This document shows, in pieces, positions 37,048 through 49,207 of a stretch of 64,000 bases of DNA. The translations under genes were made by a program, and so were the position numbers. This stretch comes from Termitomyces sp. T153 (Eukaryota > Basidiomycota > Agaricomycetes > Agaricales > Lyophyllaceae). The notes below the pieces were generated by a model. The model was not told the DNA's origin. It worked only from the letters and a program-made list of their open reading frames with translations, and made no database searches. Location: contig JACKQL020000015.1 of the NCBI GenBank assembly GCA_018296165.2, positions 248,001 to 312,000 of the forward strand, in the 5' to 3' direction. How positions within the stretch are numbered: the stretch's first letter is position 1; the number at the start of each line of letters is the position of its first letter.

Positions 37048-37621
37048 TCAGCTGGAGAGCAATTTCGCGTCGATGATATCTTTCGTCAGCCCCTCAGGCC
37101 CGTCTCTGACTTCGATGACCTTGCTAACATCGGCCTGTACTCCTATCAGAGATTTCACAAGCGATAGCTGCAAACCTGGCTTACCGTCGTCTGGAAATTG
37201 AGGAAAGCACTTGCATGGAGAGTTAAGAGACTAGTCTCGCTCGTGGTTGGTGCCCAGTTGATCAGGACGAGAGGGAACGATTTGCGGCCATCGCTATGGT
37301 TCAACTCGTATGATAACAAGACATAGCGAGGCGAGTTTTCTGGTAGCTCTGCGAAATCGGTCAAGGTTGTAGTTAGAACGATTCTTTGGCGCACTGCTTA
37401 CCTTCTGCTAAATCTTCAATGCTAATACTGTCGAACTGCTCTACCTCCTCGAGGATGAGCTTCTGCTTGTTTATCTTGATGATCAGGGCCGCGCTGCCTG
37501 AACTTCTTCGCGAAAACCTGAACTTGCGGAGGGTATCCTTAATGGATTGCGGGATGTCAACGGTGTGTGACTTTCAAGAGGTCAATGAGGCGCGGCAAGC
37601 GAGCTGATAGAGACCGACCAT
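37048..37621 (-). CDS. gmf1: Glia maturation factor (ADF-homology, Arp2/3 regulator)
   Basis: Four exons on the minus strand (37621-37619, 37570-37402, 37348-37185, 37134-37048) give 140 codons, the normal GMF length. GMF binds Arp2/3 and removes actin branches. The first exon is just the ATG; the intron after it ends in AAG. Landmarks are IPQSIKDTLRKFRFSRR, ALIIKINKQKLILEEVE, ELPENSPRYVLLSYELNHSD, GRKSFPLVLINWAPTTS and KVIEVRDGPEGLTKDIIDAKL. It ends 133 bp from the convergent GPI14 gene and starts 175 bp from the divergent MFS gene. Confidence 0.93.
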
Positions 37622-37796
37622 GATTGACAAGTCAGGATGGTAACTACTTAGACGCGGGATCAGGGATAGGTAAGCCTGTGGTGCATCAGGTCTGATAAGA
37701 TAAACACAAAAGGCGATCAGGATCAATGACGGCACGTATCTATCATGTTCCTAGTTTCCAAGTGTCGTGGGTTTGGCGTGGAACCACTACACGACA

Positions 37797-40281
37797 ATGT
37801 CTCTCCGTTCTCTCTCACCAGGTTCCGCCGCTACAAACCCAGAGACACTTATCTTTCCTGAAGGTCCAGTCAACGAGCAGACTACATTACAATATGAGGA
37901 AGAATTCGACGTAGATGCTCACTATCACCTCCGTCGTGCACTCCATAAAGACCTTCCATGGTATATGATGCCCTCTCCTGTGTGGTACGAACGTGTGTCC
38001 CAGTTCCATCAATTTCTTATCGCTCACTGCTGCATATCTCAGGCTGCTAATCGTAGTACCACTTACTGCGATAGCAATGTCAGCAACGCTGGCCCCGAAG
38101 ATAGAGATCTATACTCTCATTGTCTGCAGCGTGTTAAAGCCAGAAATACTTCACTGTATGTCATATGGCAACGGCAACAGCCTTCCACACACTTAAAGCC
38201 TTCAAATCTCCCCACTTTACCTCCTATAGCATCGATCCCCGGGAACAACACAATTGGAGTAGGAATTACACATGGACTAACTTACAACACGCTATTCCAT
38301 AACAGTACAGGTGGAGGCTTGTGCGCTGCAGACCCCATTGTCCAAGCCGAAGTAGCAAAGTTGGCCGCAGGTGAGCTGGCCTTTTGTTCGGTACTGACAT
38401 CAGTCTGCCCATCTACTTTCATGTGGAGACCTTTGCTTCTCAATACGTGTTTTGATTACTTGAAACTGACGTTGGGTGTTAGTTTATACCACATCGATGG
38501 GCATCCTGAGCTGCATAACGGCAGGCTGGTGGGCTGCTGTACGTTTTTTGCCGTCTGGTAGAGGAAACCTACTCAGGTGTGATGTACACCCTAGTACTCA
38601 GATCGTCATGGGCGGACGCGTCTCCTCTCTATCTCCGTCATTGGACTTCTTTTCACAGATTTAAACTTCATCTTGACCACCAAAAACTTCCATCACCTCC
38701 CGGGAGGGTATTGGTTTCTCATTCTTGGTCCTATCATCGAAGGTTCCCTGGGAGGTTGGTGCAACGTGTTGTGTTGGTTTTGGTTGGCTTGACATTTCTT
38801 CGTCAGGTGTTACTGTAACGACAGCCGCGATGTATGCTTACGTCGCCGATACCACAACGGAAAATGCACGGTTAGTGTCTTGTGTGTGGGACTTTTCTCA
38901 CATATGTATATGCTCAAAATCCATTCACGCAATTCAGATCACGAACTTTGTCATTTGCTTTGGGTCTTCTCTTCACCGGTATGGCAATTGGACCGTCTCT
39001 TGGTAGTCTCCTTGTTCGTTTCACTGGAACCCCTCTCTCTGTTTTCTACGCTGCGTTCGGTATCCACCTGATCTACGCATTCATCGTATGTCTTATCCTT
39101 CCGGAGTCCTTGCTTAAGTCGCAAATGGAACAATCGCGCGTCAAACATGACGCTGAACTCCGCGCCACCTCAGAAAATTCAGTTGGTGTCCTTATGCGGA
39201 TAAAGCGACCGTTTTCATTTTTGTCTTCGTTGAGCGTGTTGTTGCCGGATTCCAAAGAGGGAACTCCGAGAGGAAACCCATTGAAGAGGAAAAGAAGGGA
39301 TTGGAATTTGACGATTGTGGCTGGCGTATATGCATTGGCTATATCAGTCATGGTAGGCAGGGGAGTCCGTCATGACTGAAAGCTTTTATTTTACATAAGG
39401 CATCCATCAGGGTTCCTACACGACCAAGTTTCAATACGCAGCAGCGACATTCGGTTGGTCATCAGAAACGGTCAGTCTTTTCATCCAGGAATTGTATATA
39501 GCTTTATTCATGAAGTTGATATATCCAGCTGGGTTATTTCCTAACGCTTGTTGGCGCCACACGCGCATTTTTCTTAGCCATCATTATTCCGTGTAAGCAT
39601 GACCACCTTCTGACTATCTATCCTGGAATTCCTTGGATGTTTTACATACAGGTTTCATCAAACTTTACAAGCCTCAAGCTAGGCCCAGCAGCGGTGCTGA
39701 AGCTGAGCCTCTTTTGTCGGGGTCTCCACGGGAGGCTGCAATGAAGATGCCTCATTCGACAGCCTTCGATCTTGGTCTCGCGCGTGTTTCACTCTTGGTT
39801 GAGGTCGTCTCATATAGTCTCATGGCATGGGCACCTACTCCACTCGTGTTCACTGGGTCCAGTATGATGACAAGTATGGGAGCTGGTCTAAACCCCGCGT
39901 TACAGAGTGTCGCGCTTGCGCTGTACCGTCGTCGTGGTGGCATGGAGTCTGGGAGGCTTTTCGGAGCGATAAGCGTGCTTCAAGCCCTCTCGTACGTCCT
40001 CTTTTTTTGACGCCTTCATTCCCTCAATATCTCGAAGCTTGAATCGCTGACTCATGTCTGGTGGCACGTGCAGATCACAGATCATTAGTCCTGCTATCTA
40101 CGGCTTGCTGTACACGAAAACAGTTGCAACCTTTCCTCGGGGAATTTTTATACTTTCGATGTCAACGATCACATGCTCGTTTGTACTACTCATGTTCGTC
40201 CGTCTCCCTTCCAAGAATGGTGTGCCCGCGTCGAGTGATGTTGAGGGTGATGCGGTGCCTACGGTTTCTGTGCATTCATAG
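37797..40281 (+). CDS. MFS transporter (multidrug/metabolite type)
   Basis: Eleven exons (37797-37984, 38043-38155, 38230-38370, 38483-38538, 38595-38754, 38807-38870, 38938-39352, 39411-39470, 39529-39592, 39652-39991, 40074-40281) give 602 codons. After a hydrophilic N-terminus come about 12 helices. The MFS loop 2-3 signature appears only after splicing as SDRHGRTRLL. Other landmarks are TAAMYAYVADTTTENARSRTL, GPSLGSLL, a long cytoplasmic loop in the middle, and SMGAGLNPALQSVALAL followed by LFGAISVLQALSSQIISPAIYG. This resembles a large agaricomycete group of MFS proteins with unknown substrates, distantly like tetracycline/hemolymph-transporter-type carriers. The start at 37797 is preferred; an in-frame ATG at 37767 would add 10 residues. 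Confidence 0.9.
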
Positions 40282-40892
40282 ATATCTTTTCCCTCTTCTA
40301 TCCTATTTCGGGAACTTTTTACTTTCATCTGCAGAAATGATTCTCAGATTCTACTACATTTGTATCATGACTAATTTATATATCTCATGATGATGAAACC
40401 TACGTTGACGCATCGTTCCTATTTACTCCCTCGGTACAGGGCTAAGCAGGTCTTCTATGGTGCGAATCACTTAATCACACAACATTGTAACAATGGTCCA
40501 TTCGTCTAGAGGCCAGAAAAAAAAATTGGGATTTTTTGCAGAATTTCTTACAGCCTGTTCAGCACGCGATTCAATTCTGCGAGATTCTTATGATTAATAT
40601 ACCAGAGTAGTAATTTCGGATCATGCCAAGATGCAATTGTGACAATTTTTATTTTCATTGAGGACGTGTTTCCTCTGACTTCTATGCGACTATGAGTGAC
40701 AGTATGGCATGCCATAAGGCTGAAATTCCTTCTACTCCTACCTCGGTCCGAAAAAGTCTGCCTACCATGCATCCTGGAGCACAGATAATGAGGCTCGGCT
40801 CCTGCAAATACCTCATTGATCACAAGTCTGAGGCCAGCAATGGCATGTCATTCAAGAAGCCAACATTTATGGCAGCAGCTGCCTATGTCAAT
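40282..40892. other. Boundary region into the CpG-poor repeat block
   Basis: CpG dinucleotides thin out across this stretch. A 22-bp segment at 40497-40518 (GTCCATTCGTCTAGAGGCCA and on) resembles the 5' half of organelle- or bacterial-type tRNA-Glu and runs into an A tract. Open frames at 40548-40823 (-) and 40692-40976 (+) are unrecognised and are probably decayed repeat coding. Confidence 0.35.
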
Positions 40893-41095
40893 CAATGCTG
40901 GGGCCAGAAAATGTTTCTTATGGAAAAAGGGTCAAAGAAACCTGCCATCTGTTTCTTGGCTAGCTTTTTACTATAGAAAAAGGCAAATTTCCTTTGTTCA
41001 AAGACTTTTTCCATCAGAAATTGCCACATAGGAAATGGCACAACAGGTTTCCTTTTGATTTTTTCCCAAGGAAACACAATTGAGTGCCAGCAGTG
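40893..41095 (+). mobile_element. MITE-like element, copy 1 (203 bp)
   Basis: This segment matches 57604-57806 in inverted orientation over its full 203 bp. The ends are inverted (CAATGCTGGGGCCAG... and ...GAGTGCCAGCAGTG). Internal sub-repeats also pair (AGAAACCTGCCAT with AGGAAACCTGTTGTGCCAT). It has no coding capacity. Equal length and inverted ends support a small non-autonomous DNA element. Confidence 0.65.
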
Positions 41096-41560
41096 AATGA
41101 ATTCATTATCAAGGGTGGTCCAAAGACCTCAGACTCCTGTAAAAACAAGTTTTTTGGTGTGAGTAGCTCAAACCATCATCTATTTTAAGCACTATTGATA
41201 CAGTATCATATCAGCCCAAGGTGATTTATGAGCTGGTGAATGCCATTCACAACAACTCAGGTTGGTCTTGAGATGATCAAGAGGGTGTTCAAGTCACCCC
41301 AGAAAAGCAAGGAACTTGGGATGATTTTGTAGACAAGATTCCTGGAGCTGAGGCTTTTACTGAGGTTGGCTGGGTTCATTTGGAAGCCTTTGATCATCTT
41401 GTTCCTTCTACTGCTCATAGTACACATGTCTATTGAGCCACTCAGGGATTTGCTTTTAGTGATGATGAAGGTGATGGTATGGATTCAGGTTGACTGTAAG
41501 GGTGACCTCCAGGGTGGTGGGTCTGAGTCATGCAGCTAGCAGAGGGGAATCTGAAGTATA
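41096..41560. other. Repeat-derived sequence, no feature resolved
   Basis: This is CpG-poor sequence between the MITE-like copy and the Gypsy LTR. The segment AGCAGAGGGGAATC occurs twice (about 41539 and 41596), suggesting a short duplication at the LTR end. No gene is seen. Confidence 0.4.
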
Positions 41561-41589
41561 TTAGCAAGTAGTAGATATGATACCACAGT

Positions 41590-44556
41590 AACTAATCACC
41601 TAGCAGAGGGGAATCCAAAGAGAACAAGTCTAAGGATCCCCACTGCTTGGTGCAGCACATCAGTGGGCAGCAGAGGCATGGGAATAGCTGTACAGATGAC
41701 CGGAGCTACTTCTAACCCTAGGGAAGTGATCAATGAGGTAATATGGAAAGTCCTGCAGTTCTCCAGAGATCTCTGTGATGCTGGAACAAGCCCTGGAGAT
41801 GTCAAACAAGCTGCAGAGATGCTGGAACAAGTTGTGGAGGTTGGAAATGGAAGTCCCCTGACATCACCCCCCCTCTAGCATGCAGCATCTTGACATGCAA
41901 GGTAGAAAAAGTTCCTGACTGTCCAGTCCACTGGCAAAATAGGGTAGATTCCTTGTATGGTGCACAGAGCATCTGGGTGTTTCCTGTGGAACTCTTGATT
42001 AGCTCTGGGGTGTGTATGTTCTCCTGTGGTTCCCAGGAGATATCCTCAATCCCATAGTCCTTCCACTTCACCTTGTATTGTAGTTGTCGCTGGAATCAAC
42101 AACTATTCAGGATTTCCTTCACCTTGTACTCTTTGTTATTGTCAACTACTACTGGAGGTGGCAGGGGTGGTGGATGTTGCCCTAGGATAGGATCCTTTGG
42201 GGCCAGAGTCAGTTTGACCATGTTGAACACTGGATGAAGCTGGCACATCCCAACAGGGAGCCAGAGTCAGTAGGCTAGGGGCCCTATCTGCTGTTTCACC
42301 GTAAAAGGTCCCAATTGGTGGTGCAACAGCTTTTTTGAAGGCTGGGTAGTCATAATGTTGGAGGCATCTAGGTAGCCTCAATCCCTGGGCTGGTATTTGT
42401 GCTCTGGGGTCCTTCTGCAGTCATAGTATTGCACCATGTCATCCTTTGCCTTCATAAGCACCGCTTGGGCCTCCTCCTGTGACTTCTTCATCTGGTCCAC
42501 AAATTTGTTTACTGCTTCATTCTCTGAGGGCTGGGCCCAGGGTTTGAAACCCATGCATGGGTGTTGTCCAGTGTTGAGGAAGAATGGGGAAAATTGGGTG
42601 GAAGCATGAATGTGGTTGTTGTATTGGAACTTGCCATTGAGGAGGAGTTCATCCCAGTCATCCTGGTGCTTGTTGCAGAAGAGGTGGAGGTACTGCTCCA
42701 ACTCCTGTTTTACATGCTCAGTCTGGCTGTTGGACTGTGGGTGATAGGTGGTGGAGGTGTGAGGCTTCACATCAAGTAGTTGGTAGAGTTCCCTGGTGAA
42801 GTCTGCCACAAATTGTGGCCTCTGGTCAGAGACATAGGCATTGGAGAGGCTGTGGAGCTTCCAGACATTTCTCCAGTACAAATTTGTGGCCTCCATAGCA
42901 GAGCAAGTGGTGTGAGTTGGAATGAAGTGTGCTCACTTGCCATACAGGTCCACCACTACCATGATGGTGTTGTAACTGTGGGTGTTAGGAAGCTCTACAA
43001 TGAAGTCCACAGAAGCAATGCTCCATTGCTCTGCAGGCATGGGCAGTGGGTGTAGCTGTTCAGAAGGGAGGTGGCATTGGGGCTTGGTCCAGAGACAGAG
43101 ATTGCATGTACCAGTGTAGGACCCAATATGCCAGGACGTCTGGGGCCACCAGTAGTTCTGCAATACTAGATCCAATGTTTTCCATTGTCTGAGGTGCCCA
43201 GCAATGTGGGAGTTATGGTGTTGCTCCACAATCCTCCAGCAGAGCTCAGGGATGTTGGGCACATAGATACAATTCCTGAAGGTCAAGATCCCAACCTGGA
43301 GGGCCCATTCATCTATGCAGACCAATTTGGCACATGTAGTACATCCTGACTTCAGTGCCCAAGCTGCCTGCACAACAAGTTCCTCCTGCTGACCATCCCA
43401 GTTTCCCTGCTGGATGTCCCAGAAGATGTCTACCTCTGCTCCCTCAATGGCTAGACCTTCCATGGCTTGGATTGTGAACAGTTTGGGGTGGAGGAGCACA
43501 ATGTTGCTGTTGTCCTCCCTCCCATGCTGTGGTCTGCTCTCTGAGACAGGGCATCTGGCTTCCCCATACTCTGGCTGGGCTTGTAATACAACAAGAAGTT
43601 GAAATTGGCTAGGTAAAGGGACCATTGGGCCTATTGGCAGTTGAGCTTCTTGGCTGTCTGGAAGTATTCAAGGTTCTTATGATTCATCCAGACCTCAAAC
43701 TTATGCCATGTGCCTTCCAGGAAGTGCTGCCACTCCTCCAATAGCCAGATGATGGCCAGCATCTCCTTGTCATGGATTTTTTAGTTCCGTTCTACTGTGT
43801 TTAGGCTCTTGGAGTAGAAGGCCACCAGATGCCACTTCCCATCCTCTGGAGATTGCTGTAAAAGAACAGCCCCAGTGGCAAAGTTGGAGCTGTTGGCTTC
43901 TACCCAGAAAAGGGAGTTATCATCCAGGAAGAGGAGGATGGGTCCTGAGATCATGGTGTGCTTGAGGGGATTGAAAGCTGTCTGCTCTGGAGGCCCCCAA
44001 CTCTATGCAATGTCCTTCCCAGTGTGATCAAATAGCAAGCGGGTGTGATGTGAAAAGTCCTAGATGAGTCTCCAGTAGAAGTTTGCAAAATCCAGGAATG
44101 CCTGCACCTCCTTCTTGTTCTTGGGCTCTGGCCACTCTACCACACCTGCTACCTTCACCAGGTCCATCTCTGCAACTCTGTGCAAGATGATCAGGCCAAG
44201 ATACTCAATCTGAGTCTGCTTGAACTCACACTTCTCCAGTTTGAAGTAGAGCTGGTACTGGCAGAGACATTCCAAGATGAGGCAAGTGATCTGATGGTGC
44301 TCTTCCAGCATTTTAGTGTAGATGAGAAAGTCATTGAGGTATACACACACTATGCCATCTGCGATGAGGTTCCAGAAGATGTCATTCATCATTGTCTGGA
44401 AGGTGGCTGGGCTGTTGGTGAGCCCAAAGAACATAACAAGAGGTTTGAACAATCCCCAGTTGGTCTGGAAGGCAGCCTTCCATTTGTCTCCCTCCTGGAT
44501 ATGCACATTGTTGTAGCCCCACTGGACATCCAGTTTACTGCCTTTGCAGTGCCAAG
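41590..44556 (-). mobile_element. Gypsy retrotransposon B, 3' part (minus), decayed
   Basis: Read on the minus strand, pol sequence runs from the reverse transcriptase to the LTR. RT: KLDVQWGYNNVHI, WKAAFQTNWGLF, FFGLTNSPATFQ, and the active-site box reads YLND instead of YVDD. RNase H: VEANSSNFATGAVLLQQS and WQHFLEGTWHKFEVW. Integrase: a zinc-like start, then SVDFIVELPN, SDQRPQF, STTYHPQSNSQTE. Chromodomain: KWKDYGIEDISWEPQENI. Then comes a polypurine tract (AGAGGGGGGGTGA) and an LTR start TGTCAGGGG at 41864. Several stops interrupt the frames. Everything 5' of the RT KLD motif (gag, protease, start of RT) is missing: the element breaks at about 44556 against element C. Confidence 0.85.
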
Positions 44557-47140
44557 ATCTATACAAAGATAGACCTCTGCTCTGGCTACAACAACATCCA
44601 GATTGCTCTGGGACATGAATGGAAGACCGCCTTTGGCACCCACTATGGCCTCTTTGAGTACCTAGTAATGCCCTTCAGAATGACTAACTCCCCCATCACT
44701 TTCCAGTACTTCATAAATGACATCTTCCATGACATAAACAATGTCTTTGTTATTGTGTACCTGAACAACATACTGATCTACTCAAATTCACTGGAGGAGC
44801 ATCTGGAGCATGTTCCCTGCATTCTAGAATGATTCTGGGAGTACCATCTTCATGCCAAACCCAAGAAATGCTCCTTCCATACAATGGAGGTCAAATACCT
44901 CAGAGTCATTGTCACCCCTGATGGCATATGCATAGACCCTGCCAAGGTCAAAGCCATACTCAACTGGCCCCTGCTGTGGAACGTTAAGGAGGTACAGTCA
45001 TTTCTGGGGTTTATTAACTTTGATTGCTGATTTATCAACAATTACTCCAGAATCACCAAACCCCTCAACTGACTCATGTAGAAGGACACCCCTTGGGATT
45101 GGAACAGCAAGTGTCAAAGTGTGTTTCTCCTCCTCAACAAAGCCTTCACTTCTGCTCCAGTCCTCCACCATTTTGACCCTTCCCTGCCAATCATGCTCAA
45201 ATGCAACACTTCCAACTATGCCATTGCCAGAATACTTTCCCAGTCAGACTCCAGAGGCAAGGACCTCTGCCCCATTACCTTGTACACCCATTCAATGATC
45301 CCTATAGAGCTCAACTATGATATCTATGACAAAGAATCCCTCGCAATTGTCAAAGCCTTCTGTCAGTGGCAGGCCTACCTTGAGGGATCCCCACACTGCA
45401 TTCAAGTCTACTCTGACCATAACGATCTGCAATACTTCACAACTACAAAGCAACTCAGCTGCTGCCAAGCTTGATGGTCCAAAACCCTCTCAAAGTATGA
45501 CTTCACCATCCACTACCACTCCAGACAACTCAGCATGAAGCCCAATGCACTCACTCAAAGGTCCAATATGTATCTGAAGAAGTCATTTGAAGCTGAGTGG
45601 AATGCGTTCAACCATTGAGTGGTAATCCCCCCTGAACATCTACATGCCATGCTGATTTTGAATGAAGAAGGAATCCTCCACCAAATCAGAAACTCACCCA
45701 TGGACTCCTTCTTCACCCAGCATGACCCCCACAACAACTCTGCCAATGAGTCAAATGTTGAGGACCCCTTCATGCTGTCTCTGGACCACTGCCTCATACT
45801 CTGGAAGGGACAAATCTACACTCTGGACTACAAGTCCATTTGCCTTGACATACTCTGGCAACACCACAACCACAAATTCTGCAGGCACTCTGGAATTTGT
45901 AAGACCCTTTAGCCCATCTCCTGAACTTACTTTTGGCCAGGAATGAAGAAGGACATCACACAATACATCAGGGCCTGCAAACCTTGTCTCCAAGCCAAGG
46001 TACCCTGCCACTGCCCTCATGGACTACTGAAGCCCCTCCCTGTCAGTTGGCACCCCTGGCCCTTGATCTTGATGGACCACATTGTCAAACTCCCTGACTC
46101 TGAAGGTTTCAATGCAATCCTTGTTGTAGTCTGCTGCCTTACCAAGCAAGCCCTCTTCATCCCCTGCCACATCACTGACAATGCTTTGGAGTTTGCCAAA
46201 CCATTCTTTGAACACATATTCTCCAAGCATAGACTCCCAGACAACATCATCTTTGATCACAGACCTCTATTCATCTCCCATTTCTGGCAATTGCTATGCA
46301 AAGCACTCAGAATAAAAACCAACCTCTCCACTGCCTATTACCCAGAGACCGATGAACAAAACGAACAAGTAAACCAGACATGGGAACAGTATCTCCACCT
46401 CTACATTAACTATTTACAGAACAACTGGCATACAGAACTTCCCCTCACTGAGTTTACTTACAACAATATGCCCCACTCTGCCACTGGAGTTTCCCCCTTC
46501 TACACCAATAAGGGCTACAACCCCCAACTCATGCTATCCCTCAAGGATATCCCCTCCTACATTGCCCATAAAGTGGCCAAAGACTTCTGATCCCTTCACC
46601 AGTTCCTCCAGGATGAAATCAATGCTACTAATCAAGCCTACTCCAAACATGCCAATGCCTGATGCAAGCCTACCCCCAACTGGTCCCCTAGCACCTTGGT
46701 CTGGCTTAATTGACAAAATCTCAAGACCTGGAGGCCCTCTGTTAAGCTCAACCACAAATGTCTCAGCCATTTCAAAGTCCTCTGGAAGGTCTCCACACAT
46801 GCCTACAAGCTTGAGCTACTCCTAGGCCTGAAAGGCCTCCACCCCATGTTCTATATGCACCTTCTCAAAAAGCACACTCCAGACCCCTTCTCCAGGCAAT
46901 GCCCCAGTTGACCACCCTCTGTTAAAGTCAAGGATGAGTACCACTATAAGGTCGACCAGATCCTCAACTCCCACTTGGTCTGTGGCCAGCCCCAGTAGAT
47001 GGTCCACTGGAAGGGCTACAGACCTGAAAATAACACTTGGGAACTTCAAAAAAACCTCAATAGAGCCCCTGATGAACTCTGGGGCTTCCATTGATGGCAC
47101 CCTACCAAGCTTTGGGACTCCCAGGACTAGCAAATACAGA
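44557..47140 (+). mobile_element. Gypsy retrotransposon C, pol (plus), decayed
   Basis: The plus strand encodes RT (KIDLCSGYNNIQIA, GLFEYLVMPFRMTNSPITFQ, active-site box YLNN), RNase H (CNTSNYAIARILSQSD, ELNYDIYDKESLAIVKAF), integrase (a His/Cys start, LMDHIVKLPDSEGFNAILVV, DHRPLFISHFWQ, STAYYPETDEQNEQ, then EFTYNNMPHSATGVSPF) and a chromodomain ([23 protein letters not shown]). It carries many in-frame stops, most of them TGA or TAA at positions where Arg or Gln is expected. CpG is almost absent: I count 2 in 45001-45600. It lacks all sequence 5' of the RT KID motif and abuts element B head to head. Confidence 0.87.
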
Positions 47141-49207
47141 TGGCATTAGTGGGCATAACTCCCACCTCTGGATTTATTAGGGATTCAACTCCTATGAGTA
47201 CCCCCCTACATGCTTTATTACTCCCCTTCACTTAACACTAAAGAGAGTTCAATTCCCCAGGCTGGAAGTCTGAAAAGAGTTGTATGGACATACTACAGTA
47301 TTACATAATAATACAAGGTGAGGGCCAATGCAGAACACAAAAAGACAAGTCCAAGAAAACCTCCTACTTCCCCTTCCTCTCCAACCCTGCCTCCACTATC
47401 CTCCCCACCAGATCCACCTCCATCTGGGCTACCACCACTGCCAGGATGTCTGGGTGACTCGGAAGAGGTTCCCTAATGTCTGTTGCCACCTTCTACCATG
47501 CCCCAGGGTCTGCTGTTGCCCTTCAATGGTATCCTGCCAGCAAACACCCCATCTGCCCTATGCTTTGCCCCAGCTCTGGCAGGAGATCTCTGGGCATTCT
47601 TGACAGCCCATTGTGGATAGATGCAAGCACCACCAATGCTCCGTCCAGGAGAATTTGATGCTCCCTGGCCCAATCTACTAGGGTATGTTAGCATAGCAGG
47701 GAGAGGGAGAAGATAGGAGTAACTTACAAAGAATTCTCCACTGCTCCAAGGCTGCCTTATTGGCAAGCCACTCCTCCTGCCTCCTCACCATCTCCATGAC
47801 TGCCTGGGGTACTTCTGCCTGCAGCACCCTCTGGCTCCCCTGTGCCCCCATCTCCACCATCTCTGCCCATGCCTGCAACTGCCTCATCCACACTTCCAAC
47901 TCTTGGAGCTGGGACAACTGCTCTGTGGCCATCCCCACAGCCACATCTTTGTCCCTCTGCACCACATCCCTATTCCTCCATGCCTCATCCCACTCCTTCC
48001 ACATCACATTCTGATTCTCTCTGACCCTCTGAACCTCCTTGCAGGTTGCCAACAATCATTCCAATCCCTTAACCTGGCAGTACAGAAAGGCCTTGGTGGC
48101 CAACCACAACATTTCCACAGATTGCTCCATGGGAGCCCCAGAGCTTGGGGAGTACATCTGGGAGCCTGGGGGTCCTGCCATTACCTGCTTGCCCTGTGCC
48201 TGCTTGCTCAGCCCCATCTCTGGCAATGGGAACACTCTCCACTTGCCCTTGTCACATGTCAAGGGGGCCCCCTCCCTCCACCTGCCCTGTAGAGGCCTGA
48301 CTTTCATCATCAATTGCCCCATGCTACCCCTGCTCTCTACTCCAGACCCCCACCCCAATATTCTGCTCCTCTGCCCCTCCTCCAGCTCTGCTGTGACCCA
48401 TACTTAGTCCCAACCCTGCTTTGCTATGACACAGGCAGCATGCCAACTCAATGTGATAGAACACTTCTTGTGCCATGAATGACACAAGAGACACACTGAT
48501 ATGTTTCACTGCAGCCCCAGCACAGGCTTCTCAAACTCACACTGCTTGCCCCACTAGGTGCAGGACATGCACTATAGGAATGGGTTAACTCTGAAAATGG
48601 AGGGTCATACCAATCACTCACCAGGGCTGCACCTGACACCACTCAAGGGTTAGAGGACCCCTTGCCCACCCCATGGCCTCTGCAAACTGCTCTGGCATTA
48701 CCTACTTCCAGATCAAGGCTAGGCCTGAAACACAAGAGAGGGGCTGCCCCTGCCACTGATAGCGCCAAAATTCTGCCCAATGAAAGCTCTAAGGGGCCTG
48801 CCATGGCTGTGGATAACTCTGTCGAGGCCCAGTCAGTACTTCAGAATATGTAGGATGGAATCATGCTCACAACTACAATACATAGCCTCAACTTGGCAAT
48901 GATCTTGACACCCCTCAGAATCTTCAGAGGAGGAAGGCTGGGACAATAAGAATGGAGACCTGGACACTGCTGGAGAATAGGCAGAGGAAGACATAGATGA
49001 AAACTGGAGACTCCAGGTATGTCTGACTCTTTTTAATGACTTGAAAAGAACCCCCTGATGAATGGCAGCCACACTTCAACTTTTTTTCCCACACTGCCTC
49101 TGCTCACTGCAGGTTGATCAATATTACTCAACTTCAATTCCCATGCCCTGCCAATCTCCAAACTGTGCCCTGCGTCTCAAGGGTCTTGATGCTAAAGGGG
49201 GGGGTGA
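47141..49207 (+). mobile_element. Gypsy C region between pol and 3' LTR
   Basis: About 2 kb separate the chromodomain end from the polypurine tract AAAGGGGGGGGTGA (49194-49207). No plus-strand frame continues pol. The segment has a minus-strand coding region (separate entry). Such a long stretch after integrase is unusual for Gypsy elements and looks like an extra module of this family. Confidence 0.6.
47678..48642 (-). pseudogene. Antisense TE-linked ORF: Cys-rich plus coiled-coil protein
   Basis: On the minus strand, opposite to pol, three neighbouring frames (48642-48448, 48358-48056, 48055-47678) read as one broken gene. First comes a Ser-rich part with paired cysteines (CWGCSETYQCVSC). 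Then comes a linker ending in VEMLWLATKAFLYCQVKGLE. Last is a long coiled coil rich in Glu, Arg, Gln and Trp (RVRENQNVMWKEWDEAW, then GMATEQLSQLQELEVW) ending near 47678. Stops and shifts separate the pieces. The layout (zinc-finger-like Cys pairs, then a coiled coil with repeated RDRDVA-like units) resembles proteins that I recall as common beside Gypsy elements in agaricomycetes; that link is from memory. The function is unknown. Confidence 0.5.

Noticed and set aside
47328..48407. Plus-strand frames such as 47903-48292 and 48039-48407 as gag or capsid genes
   Set aside because: Their composition (runs of Leu, Pro, His, Ser) is the mirror image of the minus-strand coiled-coil ORF, which has the more protein-like content.
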